Positions 41,772-52,470 of a stretch of DNA of 64,000 nt are shown here, piece by piece; the stretch's first letter is position 1, and every line of letters begins with the position of its first letter. The stretch comes from Shinisaurus crocodilurus (lineage: Eukaryota > Chordata > Lepidosauria > Squamata > Shinisauridae), in the NCBI GenBank assembly GCA_021292165.1, contig JAHFWL010001196.1:62001-126000 (forward strand). The letters run 5' to 3'. A program made the translations under genes and the position numbers. Below the pieces are notes generated by a model. The model saw only the letters and a program-made list of their open reading frames with translations, was not told the origin of the DNA and made no database searches.

Positions 41772-42901
41772 TACATAAGAACATAAGAAGAGCCCTGCTG
41801 GATCAGACCAAGGGTCCATCTAGTCCAGCATTCTGTTCACACAGTGGCCAACCAGCTGCCCATGGAAAACCCACAAGCAGGACATGAGTGCAACAGCACC
41901 CTCCCACCCACGTTGCTCTGCAACTGGTGTGCACAGGCATACTGCCTCTATACTGGAGGTAGCATATAGCCATCAGGACTAGTAGCCATGGCTAGCCTTC
42001 TCCTCCTCCATGAATTTGTCCAATCCCCTTTTAAAGCCATTCAAATTGGTGCCCATCAGCCATCACTACATCTTATGGAAGTGAATTCCATAGTTTTAGC
42101 TATGCACTGTGTGAAGAAGTTCTTCCTTTTGTCGGTCCTGAATCTCCCACCAATCCGCTTCATGGGATGACCCCTTTGAGTTCTAGTATTATTAGAGAAG
42201 GAGATTGTGGTGCCCTGAACAGTACACAGTATTCTAAGTGCAGTCGCACTAGAGATTTGTATCAGGGCAGGGCAATATGATATTGGCAGTTTTATTTTCA
42301 ATTCCTTTCCTAATTATGGCTAACATGGAGTTTGCCTTTTGCACAGCAGCCACACACTGGGTTGACATTTTCATCGAGTGGTCCACCACAACCCCAAGTT
42401 CTCTTTTGCTAGCTCAGATCCCATCAGTTTATAGTTTATAGTTTTCAACCCAACGTGCATTACTTTACACTTGTTTTTGAACCGCATGTGCCATTTTGAA
42501 GCCCATTCTCCCAGCTTGGAGAGATCCTTTTGGAGCTCCTCAGAATCCCCCTTTGTTTTCATCACGCAAAATAATCTGGCAACATCTGCAAACCTGGCCA
42601 CTTCACCGCTCACTCTTAATTCCAGATCATTTATGAATAGGTTGAAAATCATTGGTCCCAATACAGATCCCTGTGGGACCCCGCAGTTTACATCCCTCCA
42701 TTGGGAGAATTTACCATTTATTCCTACTCTCTGCTTTCTGTTCTTTAACCAGTTACTGATCCATAAGAGGACCTCCCCTCTTATTCCATGACTGCTCAGT
42801 TTACTCAGGGGGTCTTTGGTGAGGGACTTTGTCAAAAACCTTTTGGAAGTCCAAGTAAACAGTGACTACCAGATCACCCCTGTCCACATGTTTATCTAAA
42901 G
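41772..42901 (-). mobile_element. CR1 LINE, 5'-truncated, minus strand
   Basis: On the minus strand it begins DKHVDRGDLVVTVYLDFQKV near 42900 and passes through the reverse transcriptase core to a long 3' UTR (42300-41772). It ends in TCTTATGTTCTTATGT, the octamer-type tail usual for CR1. Between YADD and the 3' UTR the thumb and carboxy region are missing, so there is an internal deletion near 42300-42370. A hAT MITE (42902-43016) interrupts its 5' side. Confidence 0.85.
42371..42835 (-). pseudogene. CR1 reverse transcriptase core with damaged active site
   Basis: The 154-codon frame contains SHGIRGEVLLWISNWLKNRK, then GVPQGSVLGP (motif B), NLFINDLE, and RFADVARLF where FADDTKLF is expected. 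The second catalytic aspartate is replaced by valine, so this copy could not polymerise even if expressed. GEWASKWHMRFKNKCKVMH follows. It is the middle of CR1 ORF2. Confidence 0.85.
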
Positions 42902-43016
42902 CAGGGCTCTCCAGCCTGCTACAGCTCCCAGAATCCCTTGCTGTTAGCCATGCTGGCTGGGTATGCTGGGAGCCTTAGGCCAGCAACATCTGGGGACCCA
43001 AGGTTGGAGAGCCCTG
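42902..43016. mobile_element. hAT foldback MITE family M, copy 1
   Basis: CAGGGCTCTCC opens and GGAGAGCCCTG closes a 115-bp palindromic unit. Flanks ATCTAAAG and ATCTACAG agree at 7 of 8. Inserted beside or within CR1. Confidence 0.85.
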
Positions 43017-43024
43017 ATCTACAG

Positions 43025-43465
43025 GGACATTGGCTCTGCTGGAAATGGGGAATTCTGTGTGTCACTTGAGTTGAGAAGCATGAAGTAGTGAAATTTGATG
43101 GAAAGAGAAGAAACAGGAGCTCTGATTGAGTCACGCCTACAGAGAAAGCTCAAGGCAGCTGCGAGACAGAGTTTCACAGGAAGCCTAAATAAATAAAATG
43201 ATGGCTAATAGCACTGAGTAGGGATAATGACAAACTTCTCCAAACACACGAGCTTTGGGAGTTCATAAAAGCTTGCCTCAAAGGAGAGGCAATCTTTTCA
43301 AATTCCCAGATTCTTCTTCAGCTTCGAGTAAAATCTAAGCAAGAGAGAAAAATGATGGGTTCACCTTTCTCAACCAGAGATCGTGAAAATCTTGCAAGGC
43401 CTCCCATGAGCCCAGGATGCATTTTCACAGTTGCACCTGAAAAACCTGAGGATGCTGGGAGTAGG
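43025..43465. other. No recognised gene or repeat
   Basis: Possible upstream CR1 sequence just after the MITE, not followable. Otherwise unassigned. Confidence 0.35.
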
Positions 43466-43620
43466 CAAAGTGTGGAAAGATAAGCAGGGTCAGGCCTGGT
43501 TATTACTTGGATAAGAGACCCCTCCTCTAATTTCCTGCATTGAGCAGGGGGTTGGACTTGATGGCCTTGTAGGCTCCTTCGAGCTCTATGATCTATGAAT
43601 CTATGAAATCTATTAAACCC
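43466..43620 (+). mobile_element. 5S rRNA-headed SINE with CR1-like tail, copy 2, head shortened
   Basis: AGTGTGGAAAGATAAGCAGG then GTCAGGCCTGGTTATTACTT and GGATAAGAGACC matches the 5S internal promoter with a few changes. GAGCAGGGGGTTGGACTTGA and a (CTATGAAT)n end follow. The upstream 5S-like part is missing. Confidence 0.75.
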
Positions 43621-43943
43621 TTTCTGTTTTTTGTCATCTCCCCTCCCCCCCCCCGCAATGCAGCTTCCTTATATTACTTCTTTGCTCTGAAATCTAATGG
43701 AACAAAGTCCCTCCATTAAACTTAATAGGGGAGATACAAAGAGGCTAAAAGGGCAACACTTGAGTGTGGGGAAATGTTGCCCTTTTCGCCTCTTCGAAAT
43801 GGCCCTTGTTAGTAAGAGTGGAAGAGCCATTTTGGCTGTGTGACATATTTGTTCCTGGACACATACAGCAGAGTAAGGGGAATGGATTCATGCAAGACAT
43901 CCACTCTTGTTTGGAACCTAACAGCAGCAGGCTGAGTGAGGGA

Positions 43944-44168
43944 ACATACGAACATAACCAGCTGCCCACACGGGAAACCCACAAGCGAGACATGAGTGCA
44001 ACAGCACCGTCCCGACAGCACCCTGGGGAACGTGGGCGGGAGGGTGCTGTGGCACTCATGTCCTGCTTGTGGGTTTCCCGTGTGGGCAGCTGGTTGGCCA
44101 CTGTGCGAACAGGACGCAAAACTATACGGACCCTTGGTCTGACCCAGCACAGCTCTTCTTATGTTGTT
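43944..44168. mobile_element. Paired, inverted CR1 3' ends
   Basis: CCAGCTGCCCACACGGGAAA (43960) and GTTTCCCGTGTGGGCAGCTG (44075) are reverse complements. Both are CR1 3' UTR, minus then plus strand, with a centre near 44010-44040. The plus half goes on to GGACCCTTGGTCTGACCCAG and TCTTATGTTGTTAT. Both arms have CACACGG where other copies have CCATGG. Confidence 0.75.
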
Positions 44169-44879
44169 ATTTTAGCTTTCATACTGGCCCTACGTTCTTT
44201 TTATTTTAATAGGAGAGTAAGGATGCTGTCCTATGGGTTGTGGTCCCAATAGACAGAGGGCTCTGATTTTGGATCCCTCCACCCTATCCTATGCCCTGCT
44301 AGCAAAAGCCAGGCAGGGTGAGCAGAGTTTGGAGATAATTTTTTGCCTCCATTTCTCCACTTAAAATACAAAAGGCAGCTAGAAGGGCCCCTGAGTCTCT
44401 CTAGCAGACTTACCTTTCAGGGGGGCAGTGAGGTGACTGGAGAGGCCGTTGAATACTGTGCATCCTGGCCTCCCCTCTCCCCGCACCTTTTTCTCCCCCA
44501 ACCGCTTCTCTTATGAGGTTGCAGCTTGCTTCACAGCCCTCCCTGCCCGTAGGAACACACACAGCTCCAAATGAAAGTTCCCTGGGGTGGCAGACTTGGG
44601 ACTCATCATCCATCGGCCAGAGAACCAAGGGTCACTGGGAGGCTGCACCCCTTGCCTCCAAGGATTAACATCACAGCAAGGGGGAGACCAGCCTAGTCCC
44701 CATTCGTTGGCCAAAGGAGGAGCAGCTGCAGGGAGCATGTTTTGCCCTTCCCTGCCAGAAAAGAAAGAAAGAAAGATTGACAAGAACCTTGTAACTAAGA
44801 ACTGGCTCTTAAGTTTTGCTTTCTTCTTCCTCCTCCCTCCCAATCCCCTTTTCCTTTTGTGCCATGTCTTTTAGATTGT
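44169..44879. other. No recognised gene
   Basis: Mixed GC-moderate sequence. The overlapping frames at 44410-44874 have no known domain. Confidence 0.4.
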
Positions 44880-44967
44880 GAGCCTGAGGGCAGGGACTGT
44901 CTAATATTAATCTTTCTAAGCCACGCTGGGAGTCTTTTCTGGCTGAAGAGTGGGATAAAAATACTGT
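44880..44967 (+). mobile_element. LINE/SINE-type 3' tail
   Basis: GTGAGCCTGAGGGCAGGGAC then CTGAAGAGTGGGATAAAAAT has the look of an L2-like 3' end. Only the tail is visible. Confidence 0.45.
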
Positions 44968-44969
44968 AA

Positions 44970-45005
<36 letters not shown>

Positions 45006-45022
45006 AATGATGATGATGATAT
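44968..45022 (+). repeat. (GAT)n microsatellite
   Basis: About 17 GAT units with one interruption. Confidence 0.95.
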
Positions 45023-45151
45023 CTCCTGCTCCTGCTTGTATTTCTGTCTAGGGCCATGGAGGAGGGCATCCACAGCATCTTATGGTGCACTAGACACTGT
45101 CATGGGGCCATACGATTGTTCTCTTAAACACATATCTATGGCTGTAGTGGT

Positions 45152-46021
45152 ATGCACACTTTCTTCAACATTGCTATTAATGACTTGGATGAGGAGGTGC
45201 AGGGAATGCTTATCGCATTTGCAGATGACATAAAATTGGGTGGAATAGCTAATAACCTGGAAGACAGAAACAAAATTCAAAGTGATCTCGATAGGCTGGA
45301 GTGCAGGGCTGAAAACAACAGAATGAAATTGAATAGGGATAAATGCCAACTTCTGCACCTAGGAAAAAGGAACCAAATGCACAGTTACAAGATGGGTGAC
45401 ACTTGGCTCAACAGCACTACAGGCGAGAAGGATCTTGGAATTGTTGTAGATCACAAGCTGAATATGAGCCAGCAATGTGATGCAACTGCAAAAAAGGCAA
45501 ATGCTATTTTGGGCTGCATTAAAAGAAGTATAGCTTCTAAATTGCATGAAGTACTTGTTCCCCTCTACTCAGCACTGGTTAGGCCTCATCTTGAGTACTG
45601 TGTCCAGTTCTGGGCACCACACTTTAAGAAAGATGCAGACAAACTGGAAAAGGTTCAGAAGAGGGCAACAAAGATGATCAGGGGACTGGAAACAGAGCCC
45701 TATGAGGAGAGACTGAAGGAACTGGGCATGTTTAGCTTTCAGAAGAGAAGACTGAGGGGAGATATGATAGCACTCTTCAAGCACTTGAAAGGTTGTCACA
45801 CAGACGAGGGCCAGGATCTCTTCTCCACCATCCCAGACTGCAGGACACGGAATAATGGGCTCAAGTTGCAGGAGGCCAGATTCCGCCTGGACATCAGGAA
45901 CAACTTCCTGACTGTTAGAGCAGTACAACAATGGAACCAACTACCTAGGGAGGTTGTGGGCTCTCCCACACTGGAGGAATTCAAGGTGCAGCTGGACGGC
46001 CATCTGTCAGGGATGCTTTGA
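45152..46021 (+). pseudogene. CR1 ORF2 carboxy-terminal half (reverse transcriptase)
   Basis: A 289-codon open frame. FFNIAINDLDEEVQ is followed by IAFADDIKLGGIANN, with the catalytic FADD intact (residues 23-26), then KLNRDKCQLLHLG (motif D region), EKDLGIVVDHKLNMS (motif E region), LYSALVRPHLEYCVQFWAPH, QKRATKMIRGLE and RRLRGDMIALFKHLKG. It ends VQQWNQLPREVVGSPTLEEF before the stop. CR1 ORF2 is normally near 900-1000 residues, so the endonuclease and palm start are missing. The open frame suggests a comparatively young copy. Confidence 0.9.
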
Positions 46022-46114
46022 CTTGGGTTCCTGCATTGAGCAGGGGGTTGGATTCAATGGCCTTGTAGGCCCCTTCCAACTCTACTATTCCACAACTGTA
46101 TAATTCTATGATTC
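45155..46114 (+). mobile_element. CR1 LINE copy, 5'-truncated
   Basis: Starts inside the reverse transcriptase just before FADD and runs to the CR1 3' end, GAGCAGGGGGTTGGATTCAA and CCCCTTCCAACTCTA with an ATTCTATGATTCT terminal repeat. It is the best-preserved LINE coding segment in the window. Confidence 0.9.
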
Positions 46115-46190
46115 TTGGGACTTAGCTGCACTGAACTCCATGGGACTTGCTCCTGAATAAACTTGCAGTGGATTGCACTGCCTGTCCCTT
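46115..46190. mobile_element. Family F fragment
   Basis: ACTGAACTCCATGGGACTTG and AGTGGATTGCACTGCC resemble one arm and the end of family F. Confidence 0.45.
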
Positions 46191-46336
46191 TCCAATGAAA
46201 TCAAGGAGACTTCATCATGTTATTTACTTTTGTCTTGTTCCAATGATTTTAAAGAAAATATAGCACTTACCCTAAAATAGGGTAGGGGGGCTATAAAGTC
46301 AATGAAAAGAGGTGAATAGAAAGGAATCTGTCAAAA

Positions 46337-46543
46337 GTAGGGATGTGCTGACACTGGGAAGATTTGCTATTTGCGGCCGTTTTAAACTGGGTTGCCCTGG
46401 CAGCTGGAAGTGACGGGACCCCGCACTGCAGGCAAGGTGGATCGAGTGGTGCAGGGATTCATGCCTTCAGGGGGGGGGGTGCTTGCCGGGAAAAGGCGAG
46501 CACAGGCGAGCACCCCCCAAAGGTAGGATGAACACCCCTACAT
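46337..46543. mobile_element. GC-rich MITE related to families C and D
   Basis: TAGGGATGTGCTGACACTGG opens it. TAGGATGAACACCCCTAC closes it. GGAAGTGACGGGACCCCGCA is the C/D hallmark. No duplication seen. Confidence 0.6.
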
Positions 46544-46790
46544 ATTTCTACAGCAATTTGCGCAAATTGCGCAAGAACTGCATAGTTTTCTACTTCCGAT
46601 TTGCGCAAATAGTGCAAATAGCATGATTTGCACACATTTCCTGAGGTTTTTTGTTTATTTGTTTTAATGTGCAAACCTCAGCCTGCCTTAGAGAGGGAAG
46701 CGTGCGAGCTGGCTTGAGTTGCACAACAGCGAGTCGGCACCAGTGCAGGGCTAATGAATGAGAATCCAGAAGGCTGCATCTGCATCATGA
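46544..46790. mobile_element. Family I single arm
   Basis: AGCAATTTGCGCAAATTGCG, GTGCAAATAGCATGATTTGC and GTGCGAGCTGGCTTGAGTTG match the right arm of the 29412 palindrome. Confidence 0.65.
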
Positions 46791-47586
46791 ACTCCAGTTG
46801 GATTCTCACCCCACCCCCATGGGATTCCTCACACATCCACTCGTCAAAAGGATGGGGGGGGGGAAATCAAGGCGAATATATTTTAATCCATATCTTATGT
46901 AATTACTTCCTACACAGGGCTTTTCAAATAGTATTGATCGGACTTCCCGGACTAGGAAATATGCGAGGAGTCTGCAAAAAGATTAGCACCCCATTTGTGG
47001 TCAGTTACATAGCTTAAAGTTAAAACCATCTTCAGCTGAGATCTATTGCCTGTTGCTTGCTTGGAACTTCATGTGGCTGCCCGATAGCAAGTGCGTGCAG
47101 AATCCAGCGTAAAATCTTGGCCACGTGCGCTGCACTGGCGAAGGAAACCTCACCACTGGCAATACTTGTAGCCTTCTCCCACCCATGGTCAATTGAACTG
47201 ATCAGATGAGAAAAGGATATGGCCAAGATTTCCGCTGGCTGTGACAGTTTGCCCATTGCACAGAGTTCCACTTGGGAAGGAAAAACGTAAAGCGCTGAAA
47301 TGCCTGGAGGCGTGTGTGTGTGTGTGTGTGTATGTGTGTACATGTGGGGAGACTGTTCACATTAAGATGACCTTGAATAGAAGATTCAGACAAGCCCGTT
47401 TCCCCCCTTGCCCTGCTGGAACAGCTTGGGCAAGGAATGGCATTTGCGGACAGGAGGGAGGCGGGAAGACAAGCACGTTGCAGTGTGTGCTTAGCATGCC
47501 TGTAGCATGATGGGGCAGAGCCAAAGGCTTGAAAGAGGCCCCAGCACCTGGCCTCTTTCACTCTGACTCTCACCCACCCACCCTCC
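46791..47586. other. No recognised gene; (GT)n at about 47312
   Basis: The frames at 47032-47648 on the minus strand run across a (GT)n tract and the next MITE and show no domain. Confidence 0.45.
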
Positions 47587-47594
47587 CTATATGT

Positions 47595-47730
47595 CAGGGC
47601 TCTCCAACTCTGGGTCCCCAGATGTTGCTGGCCTACAGCTCCCAGCATATCCAGGCAGCATGGCTAATGGCAAGGGATTCTGGGAGCTGTAGTCCACCAA
47701 CATCTGGAGACCCAAGGTTGGAGAGCCCTG
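47595..47730. mobile_element. hAT foldback MITE family M, copy 2
   Basis: CAGGGCTCTCC and GGAGAGCCCTG bracket 136 bp of palindromic sequence. Flanks CTATATGT and CTATATCT agree at 7 of 8. Confidence 0.85.
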
Positions 47731-47799
47731 CTATATCTAGTGCAGGATTACCTAGTCGCTCCTTTTAGGAGGGCTGAGTAGGTATTCTTAACTGGCCAT

Positions 47800-48545
47800 G
47801 GATTGACTTTGCGTACAGGGTGTGTGTGTGTTCTTGCCTACTTTGCACTGGGCGTAATTTGGCCTAGAAATGGGGCTGTTTTACAAGGTGGATTGGATAT
47901 GGCAGGGATGTGTGGGAATTGTCAGGGAATAGGTTTTGGTGGGCACTCACACAGGCACCTTTATGATGATTGGCAAGTCCAGAGGTCCGATGCTCGGGGG
48001 CTGTGCAGAGCCATGACTAGGGATGCGGTCTGCCTTTCGGGACCAACCTGTCTCACCTACTTGGAGTCGTGCGACACACTCGGTGGGGGCGGCTCAGGGA
48101 AGCCTCCCCTTACACTCACGTGTAGCCTAGGCAAAGAGAGCGGGAATTCAATCCACCTCCTTGCCCTGGTGGAGTGGCTCGCCCAGAAAGCAGACTAGTT
48201 GCCTGCAGGAAAATATCATCATATTCCCACACTTTACACTTGCAGATCCTGGGGTGGCACAAATTACCCATGCTAAATAAAGAGGCCCTAGCTCTACCCA
48301 AGCGCTGGTGTCCATATCTTATTTTCCTGCCTTCCCACTCCCTTTGCAATCAAGAGCGCCATCCAGGGCCGGTGCAAGGCAGTTTGGTGCAGTTTGGTGC
48401 CCTAGGCAAGATCAGATATTTAGCGTGCCCCCTTCCCACTTGAGCCCTCCCTCCCTATTTCTGGCGCCCCCTTTAGCCCTGTGCCCTAGGCAGCTGCCTA
48501 GTTGGCCTAATGGTAGCACTGGCCCTGGCGCCATCTTTGCTATTG
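47800..48545 (+). mobile_element. Possible LTR-like stretch, split by hAT P
   Basis: Ends like the 2.0-2.5 kb segment: CTAAATAAAGAGGCCCTAG, ACCCAAGCGCTGGTGTCC, ATATCTTATTTTCC. Its sequence resumes after the P element (GCGCCATCTTTGC). No left end or coding frame was found. Confidence 0.35.
48364..48527. mobile_element. hAT MITE family P, exact 8-bp duplication
   Basis: Starts CAGGGCCGGTGC and ends GCACTGGCCCTG. GCGCCATC flanks it exactly at 48356-48363 and 48528-48535. CCTAGGCAGCTGCCTAGTTG is an inner near-palindrome. 164 bp, non-coding. Confidence 0.92.
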
Positions 48546-48822
48546 AACTAACAGTACCATGCATTTTTTCCCCTCCCTGTGAATCTTAGTATCAAAACAG
48601 ACGTAATGTGAGCAATCTGTGATTGGACCTGGTGTGTGTGTGTGTGTGTGTGTGAGTGAGAGTAAAGTGGCACAACAGTAGAGTAACAAGGATCTACCAT
48701 GGATGCAATCAGTCCTAACTAAAAAACCCCCCAAAAAAACCCTACATAGACTACATACCTAGACAGGCCTGTGGCTCATTTTCTTAAGAGCCACATACTG
48801 GGACACAGAGATGGCACTAGAC

Positions 48823-48926
48823 CAGGGCTCTCCAACCTTGGGTCCCCAGATGTTGCTGGCCTACAGATCCCAGCATACTCAGCCAGCATGGCTAATGGCA
48901 AGGGATTCTGGGAGCTGTAGTCCAGC
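48823..48926. mobile_element. hAT foldback MITE family M, copy 3, right end lost
   Basis: CAGGGCTCTCCAACCTTGGG opens it. It breaks off at TGTAGTCCAGCGG instead of the expected end. Confidence 0.75.
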
Positions 48927-48937
48927 GGACACCAAGA

Positions 48938-49117
48938 CCAGGCCTGTGGCTCACGCTGGCTCAGCTTGTCTGAGCATGGAAAGCTGCTAAGCAGGGTCAG
49001 GCCTGGTCATTACTTGGATGGAAGACCCCTCCTCTAGTTTCCTGCATTGAGCAGGGGTTGGACTTGATGGCCTTGTAGGCCCCTTCCAACTCTACGATCT
49101 ATGAATCTATGAATCTA
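48938..49117 (+). mobile_element. 5S rRNA-headed SINE with CR1-like tail, copy 3
   Basis: The full unit on the plus strand: CAGGCCTGTGGCTCACGCTG, CAGCTTGTCTGAGCATGGAA, then the 5S region (GCTAAGCAGGGTCAGGCCTG and CTTGGATGGAAGACC) and the CR1-like end with (CTATGAAT)n. The same first 15 bases, CAGGCCTGTGGCTCA, also stand at 48764-48778, perhaps a second truncated head. Confidence 0.85.
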
Positions 49118-49436
49118 CTAACAACAGAGTAATTTCAACATATATTTAGTACTAAAGTTTTGACTTCTGCCCTCATCAGTAGCTGTGATATTAAATGGAT
49201 ACCAAGACTGGCAGCTTGGAACACTGGGAAATAAAAATTCCTAAGAAGAAAAAGGACAACTAATAGATTCCTAAGCTTTTCTATCACTCACACTTCCACT
49301 TGTCTCTTCTTAGGGATTTTCATCTCCCAGCATTCCAAACTGCCATTCTTCAGATCTATTTAGCATCACAGCTACTGATGAGGGCAGAAACTGAAATGTT
49401 TCACGCTAAATATATTTTGAAATTACTCTGTTGTTA
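49118..49436. mobile_element. Foldback MITE family Q
   Basis: ACAACAGAGTAATTTCAACA at the left pairs with TTGAAATTACTCTGTTGTTA at the right. CCTCATCAGTAGCTGTGATA pairs with CATCACAGCTACTGATGAGG. Arms of about 120 bp surround a 60-bp loop. It sits directly against the SINE tail. Confidence 0.8.
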
Positions 49437-49463
49437 GTCTGTCTTACGCACCCACCCACATAA

Positions 49464-50900
49464 TTTCTTTTCTTTTCATTTATTACATTTCTATACTGTC
49501 CAATAGCAAAAGCTCTCTGGGCCGTCTACAAAGATTGAAAACCTTAAAAATACAATATTGTACATAATATATATCTAAAAAACATTTACATTTAAACATA
49601 TACACAGACAATACACAGAGAGCAAGAGAGAGTGTGTGTGAGAGAGAAACAATTCTGACAATCAATCAACAGGGACAACCTTCTGGTCCCTGTTACCAAT
49701 CTGGCCGCTACATTTTGCACAAGCTGCAGCTTCCAAACAATCCTCAAAGGCAGTCCCATGTAGAGCACATAGTAGTACTCTAACAGAGGTTACCAAAGTA
49801 TAGACTACTGAAGCCAGCTTATCCATGTCCAGATGGGGTGTAGCTGGCCACCAACTGAAGTTGGTAGAAGGCAGGCATTCCATGCCACTAAGGCCACCTG
49901 AGCCTCAAGTGAGAAAGATGGCTCCAGGAGAATCCCCAAGCTACGAACCTGCTCCTTCAGAGGGAGTGAACCCTATACAGAACAGGCTGAGCAGCCTCCA
50001 TCAGGTCAGGAGACCAACCCTCTAACAGAGTCTTGGTCTTGTCTGGATTGAGCTTCAGTTTAATCACCCTCATCCAGTCCATTGTCCTAGCCAGGCACTG
50101 AACTAGCAAATCCACAACCCCATCTGATGAAGATGAAAAGTAGAAACAGAGCTGTGTGTCATCAGCATACTGATGACAACACACTGTTAAATACCATGCG
50201 GGACAAAACTGACCCCTGCAGAACCCCAAACTAAAGAATCCACAGGGCCAAGCAATATCCCCGAAGCATCACTTTCTGGAGTTGACCATCCAAGTAGGAG
50301 CAAAGCCACTGCTATGCCGTACTTCTCACTCTGAACTCAGACAATCACCCCAGAAGGATACCATTGGTCAATGGTACTGAAATCCACTAAGAGATCAAGG
50401 AGAATCAACAAGGTCACACTCCCCATCTCTCTCATGACATAGGTCATCATACAGAGTGACCAAGGCTGTTTCCATGCCAAAACACGGCCTGAACTCTGAC
50501 TGAAATGGATGCAGATAATCAGTCTCATCCAAGAGTGTCTGGAGCTGGTTAGCAACCACCCACTCAAGGACCTTGCCCAAGAAAGAAACATTTGCCACCC
50601 ACTTAAAGCTATTGAGTTTTTCTGGGTCCAGGGAGGGTTTCTTCAGGAGTGGTCTCTCAGCACTGCCTCTTTCAGGTGGCCAGGACCATTCACTCTCACA
50701 AGGAGGCATTGATCACCTCCCTTGCCCAGCTGGCTGTTCCCTCCCATCCAGATTTATAAGCCAAGAGGGCCAAAGATCCAATTCAGAAGTAGTTGCATGA
50801 ACTTGTCTAAGCACCTTGTTAATGTCCTCAAGCTGTACCAACTGAAACTCGTCCAAGAAAACTGGACAAGGCTGTGCTCTGGATACCTCACCTATTCACC
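49464..50900 (-). mobile_element. L2-type LINE, longest copy, minus strand
   Basis: From 5' to 3' on the minus strand: QLVQLEDINKVLRQVHATTS and ELDLWPSWLINL (pre-polymerase region, about 50860-50740), LKKPSLDPEKLNSFKWVANV and LGKVLEWVVANQLQTLLDE (50395-50709), LLDLLVDFSTIDQ, a QYADDTQLCFYF active-site block (49957-50229), then the 3' UTR and tail to 49464. Several frameshifts and stops intervene. Confidence 0.85.
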
Positions 50901-51026
50901 TACTGTGACATTGGAGTTTCAGTTCTGGCAATTGCAAGAGATTCTATTTTGGAATTCCCTTGCAAATGTATTACACTGGGCCTCTGATGGATTGACAGCA
51001 TCCTTAGGACCAGCATGTAACAAGTC

Positions 51027-51027
<1 letters not shown>

Positions 51028-51070
<43 letters not shown>
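51028..51070 (+). repeat. (AT)n microsatellite
   Basis: A pure AT run of about 20 units. Confidence 0.95.
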
Positions 51071-51214
51071 GCAATCCTATGCATGTTTAGACAGAAAAAT
51101 GGCCATACAACTCCCTGCATTCCCCAACTAGCTGGCTGGCTGACTGGGGAATGCTCTGCTGTGGGTTGTAGGACTGGTTCCCCCTGTTAAAACATGGATG
51201 GAATTGCATCCTAA
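51070..51214. mobile_element. Family F-like foldback
   Basis: GCAATCCTATGCATGTTTAG at the left and TAAAACATGGATGGAATTGC at the right are inverted. A CTCCCTGCATTCCCC arm pairs with GGGGAATGCTCTG. Confidence 0.55.
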
Positions 51215-51249
51215 AAATGTTCTGATGGATCCAATTTGGATCAGAGTTG

Positions 51250-51690
51250 CAGCACCGGTTGGGATGGGGGATAATATTTTTAAGTTCACATTTTAATATG
51301 AACAGACCTAATTTGCACTTTCCAAACTAGTAGATGAATCAAAACACAATTATCGTTCACTTTTTGTACATCTATAAATTATGTTGTGATGCTGCTGCTC
51401 TTTGATTAAATAAGTGGAAAAACTGCACACAAAAATTCAGACATTTGGGGAAATTATTTACAAAAAGGCATATATCAGGGGCGATTGCTTACAAAACATG
51501 TATATATTAGGGGGAAATATGTACCAAAATGCACAATAACTTTCATGAATGGTTTTTTTTTTTTAAAAAAAAAAACATTCTCAAACGGATGTGAAAATAT
51601 AACAAACTTGTGCTTGAAAAATGTGAATGTTATAGATAGAAAGCAAAACACAGAGGGATTCGCCCATAACTTCTAGACATTGGGGGATGG
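51250..51690. mobile_element. Repeat family H, copy 4
   Basis: ACCTAATTTGCACTTTCCAA, AAAGGCATATATCAGGGGCG and TATATATTAGGGGGAAATAT follow the order seen in the 20573 and 58700 copies. Confidence 0.6.
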
Positions 51691-51924
51691 TGCTTAATCT
51701 CTCCCCACCTGCACCCCCACCCCCGCCCCACAATCTAAATCTCTCCAGGAAAGCTGCCATCAGACCCATCAGGGAATAAAGACCAGACACAATAAAGATG
51801 TCTGTAGCTTCCCCCAGTGGGGCTAATACCAGCTTTTGTGTGTGGGAGGAACACTTTGGATCAAGAAAAAAAAAAATAGCACGAGGAAAAGGTTTGAAAT
51901 CAAAGCTGTGTGCAAATGACCACT

Positions 51925-52470
51925 TGTGGGCAGAGAAATTAGGAGAACCCTTTCACCAAATTTCTCCAGGGGGTGGAGAAATTCACCAAAGTTTTCTTGG
52001 GAGCGTCGGAGGCTGGTGACTCCTATGTCAGTGAGGCTCCTTATCTGTTGCAACTGTTATTCTGAGCTTTATAAGAGCTATCCATGGTGCTCCATGGTGG
52101 TGAACCTATTTTGGGGATGGAGTAGAGCACCATAGACATCTCCTATGAAGCTCAGAATAAATGCCGCAATGCATGAGGAGCCCCACTGACATAGGGGTCA
52201 CTAGTCTTCCCTGCTTGCGTGTGGGATCCCCACATCAGAATGGCCTCTTTCTTCATTTCCCTTTTTTTCCCCTTCTGATGCTGCAAGTGGTGGCAGTAGA
52301 AGTGGTGGCAACAGCAACAGATGCATTAGCAATATGGACACAATTTTGCAACCATCACAAGGCCTGGATCTAGCATCATTCCAGGGTATGGGGGTAAGGA
52401 GATAATGGTCACCACACACACACACGGGAATATTCAGATTCTGCAAGATGGCTGTCTTTTTCTAGGGGAT
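51925..52470 (+). mobile_element. Repeat family K, copy 3, split by MITE J
   Basis: CACCAAATTTCTCCAGGGGG (51956) matches copies 1 and 2. After the J element GGCAACAGCAACAG and TCTAGCATCATTCCAGGGTA continue K. Confidence 0.65.
52004..52213. mobile_element. Foldback MITE family J, copy 3, nested in K
   Basis: GGAGGCTGGTGACTCCTATG and CATAGGGGTCACTAGTCTTC form the inverted ends. The AAGAGCTATCCATGGTGCTC arm pairs with GAGCACCATAGACATCTCCT. Flanks CTTGGGAG and CTTGCGTG agree at 6 of 8. Confidence 0.8.

Noticed and set aside
44795..45090. Histidine- or serine-rich proteins
   Set aside because: Both are translations of the (GAT)n microsatellite on the minus strand.
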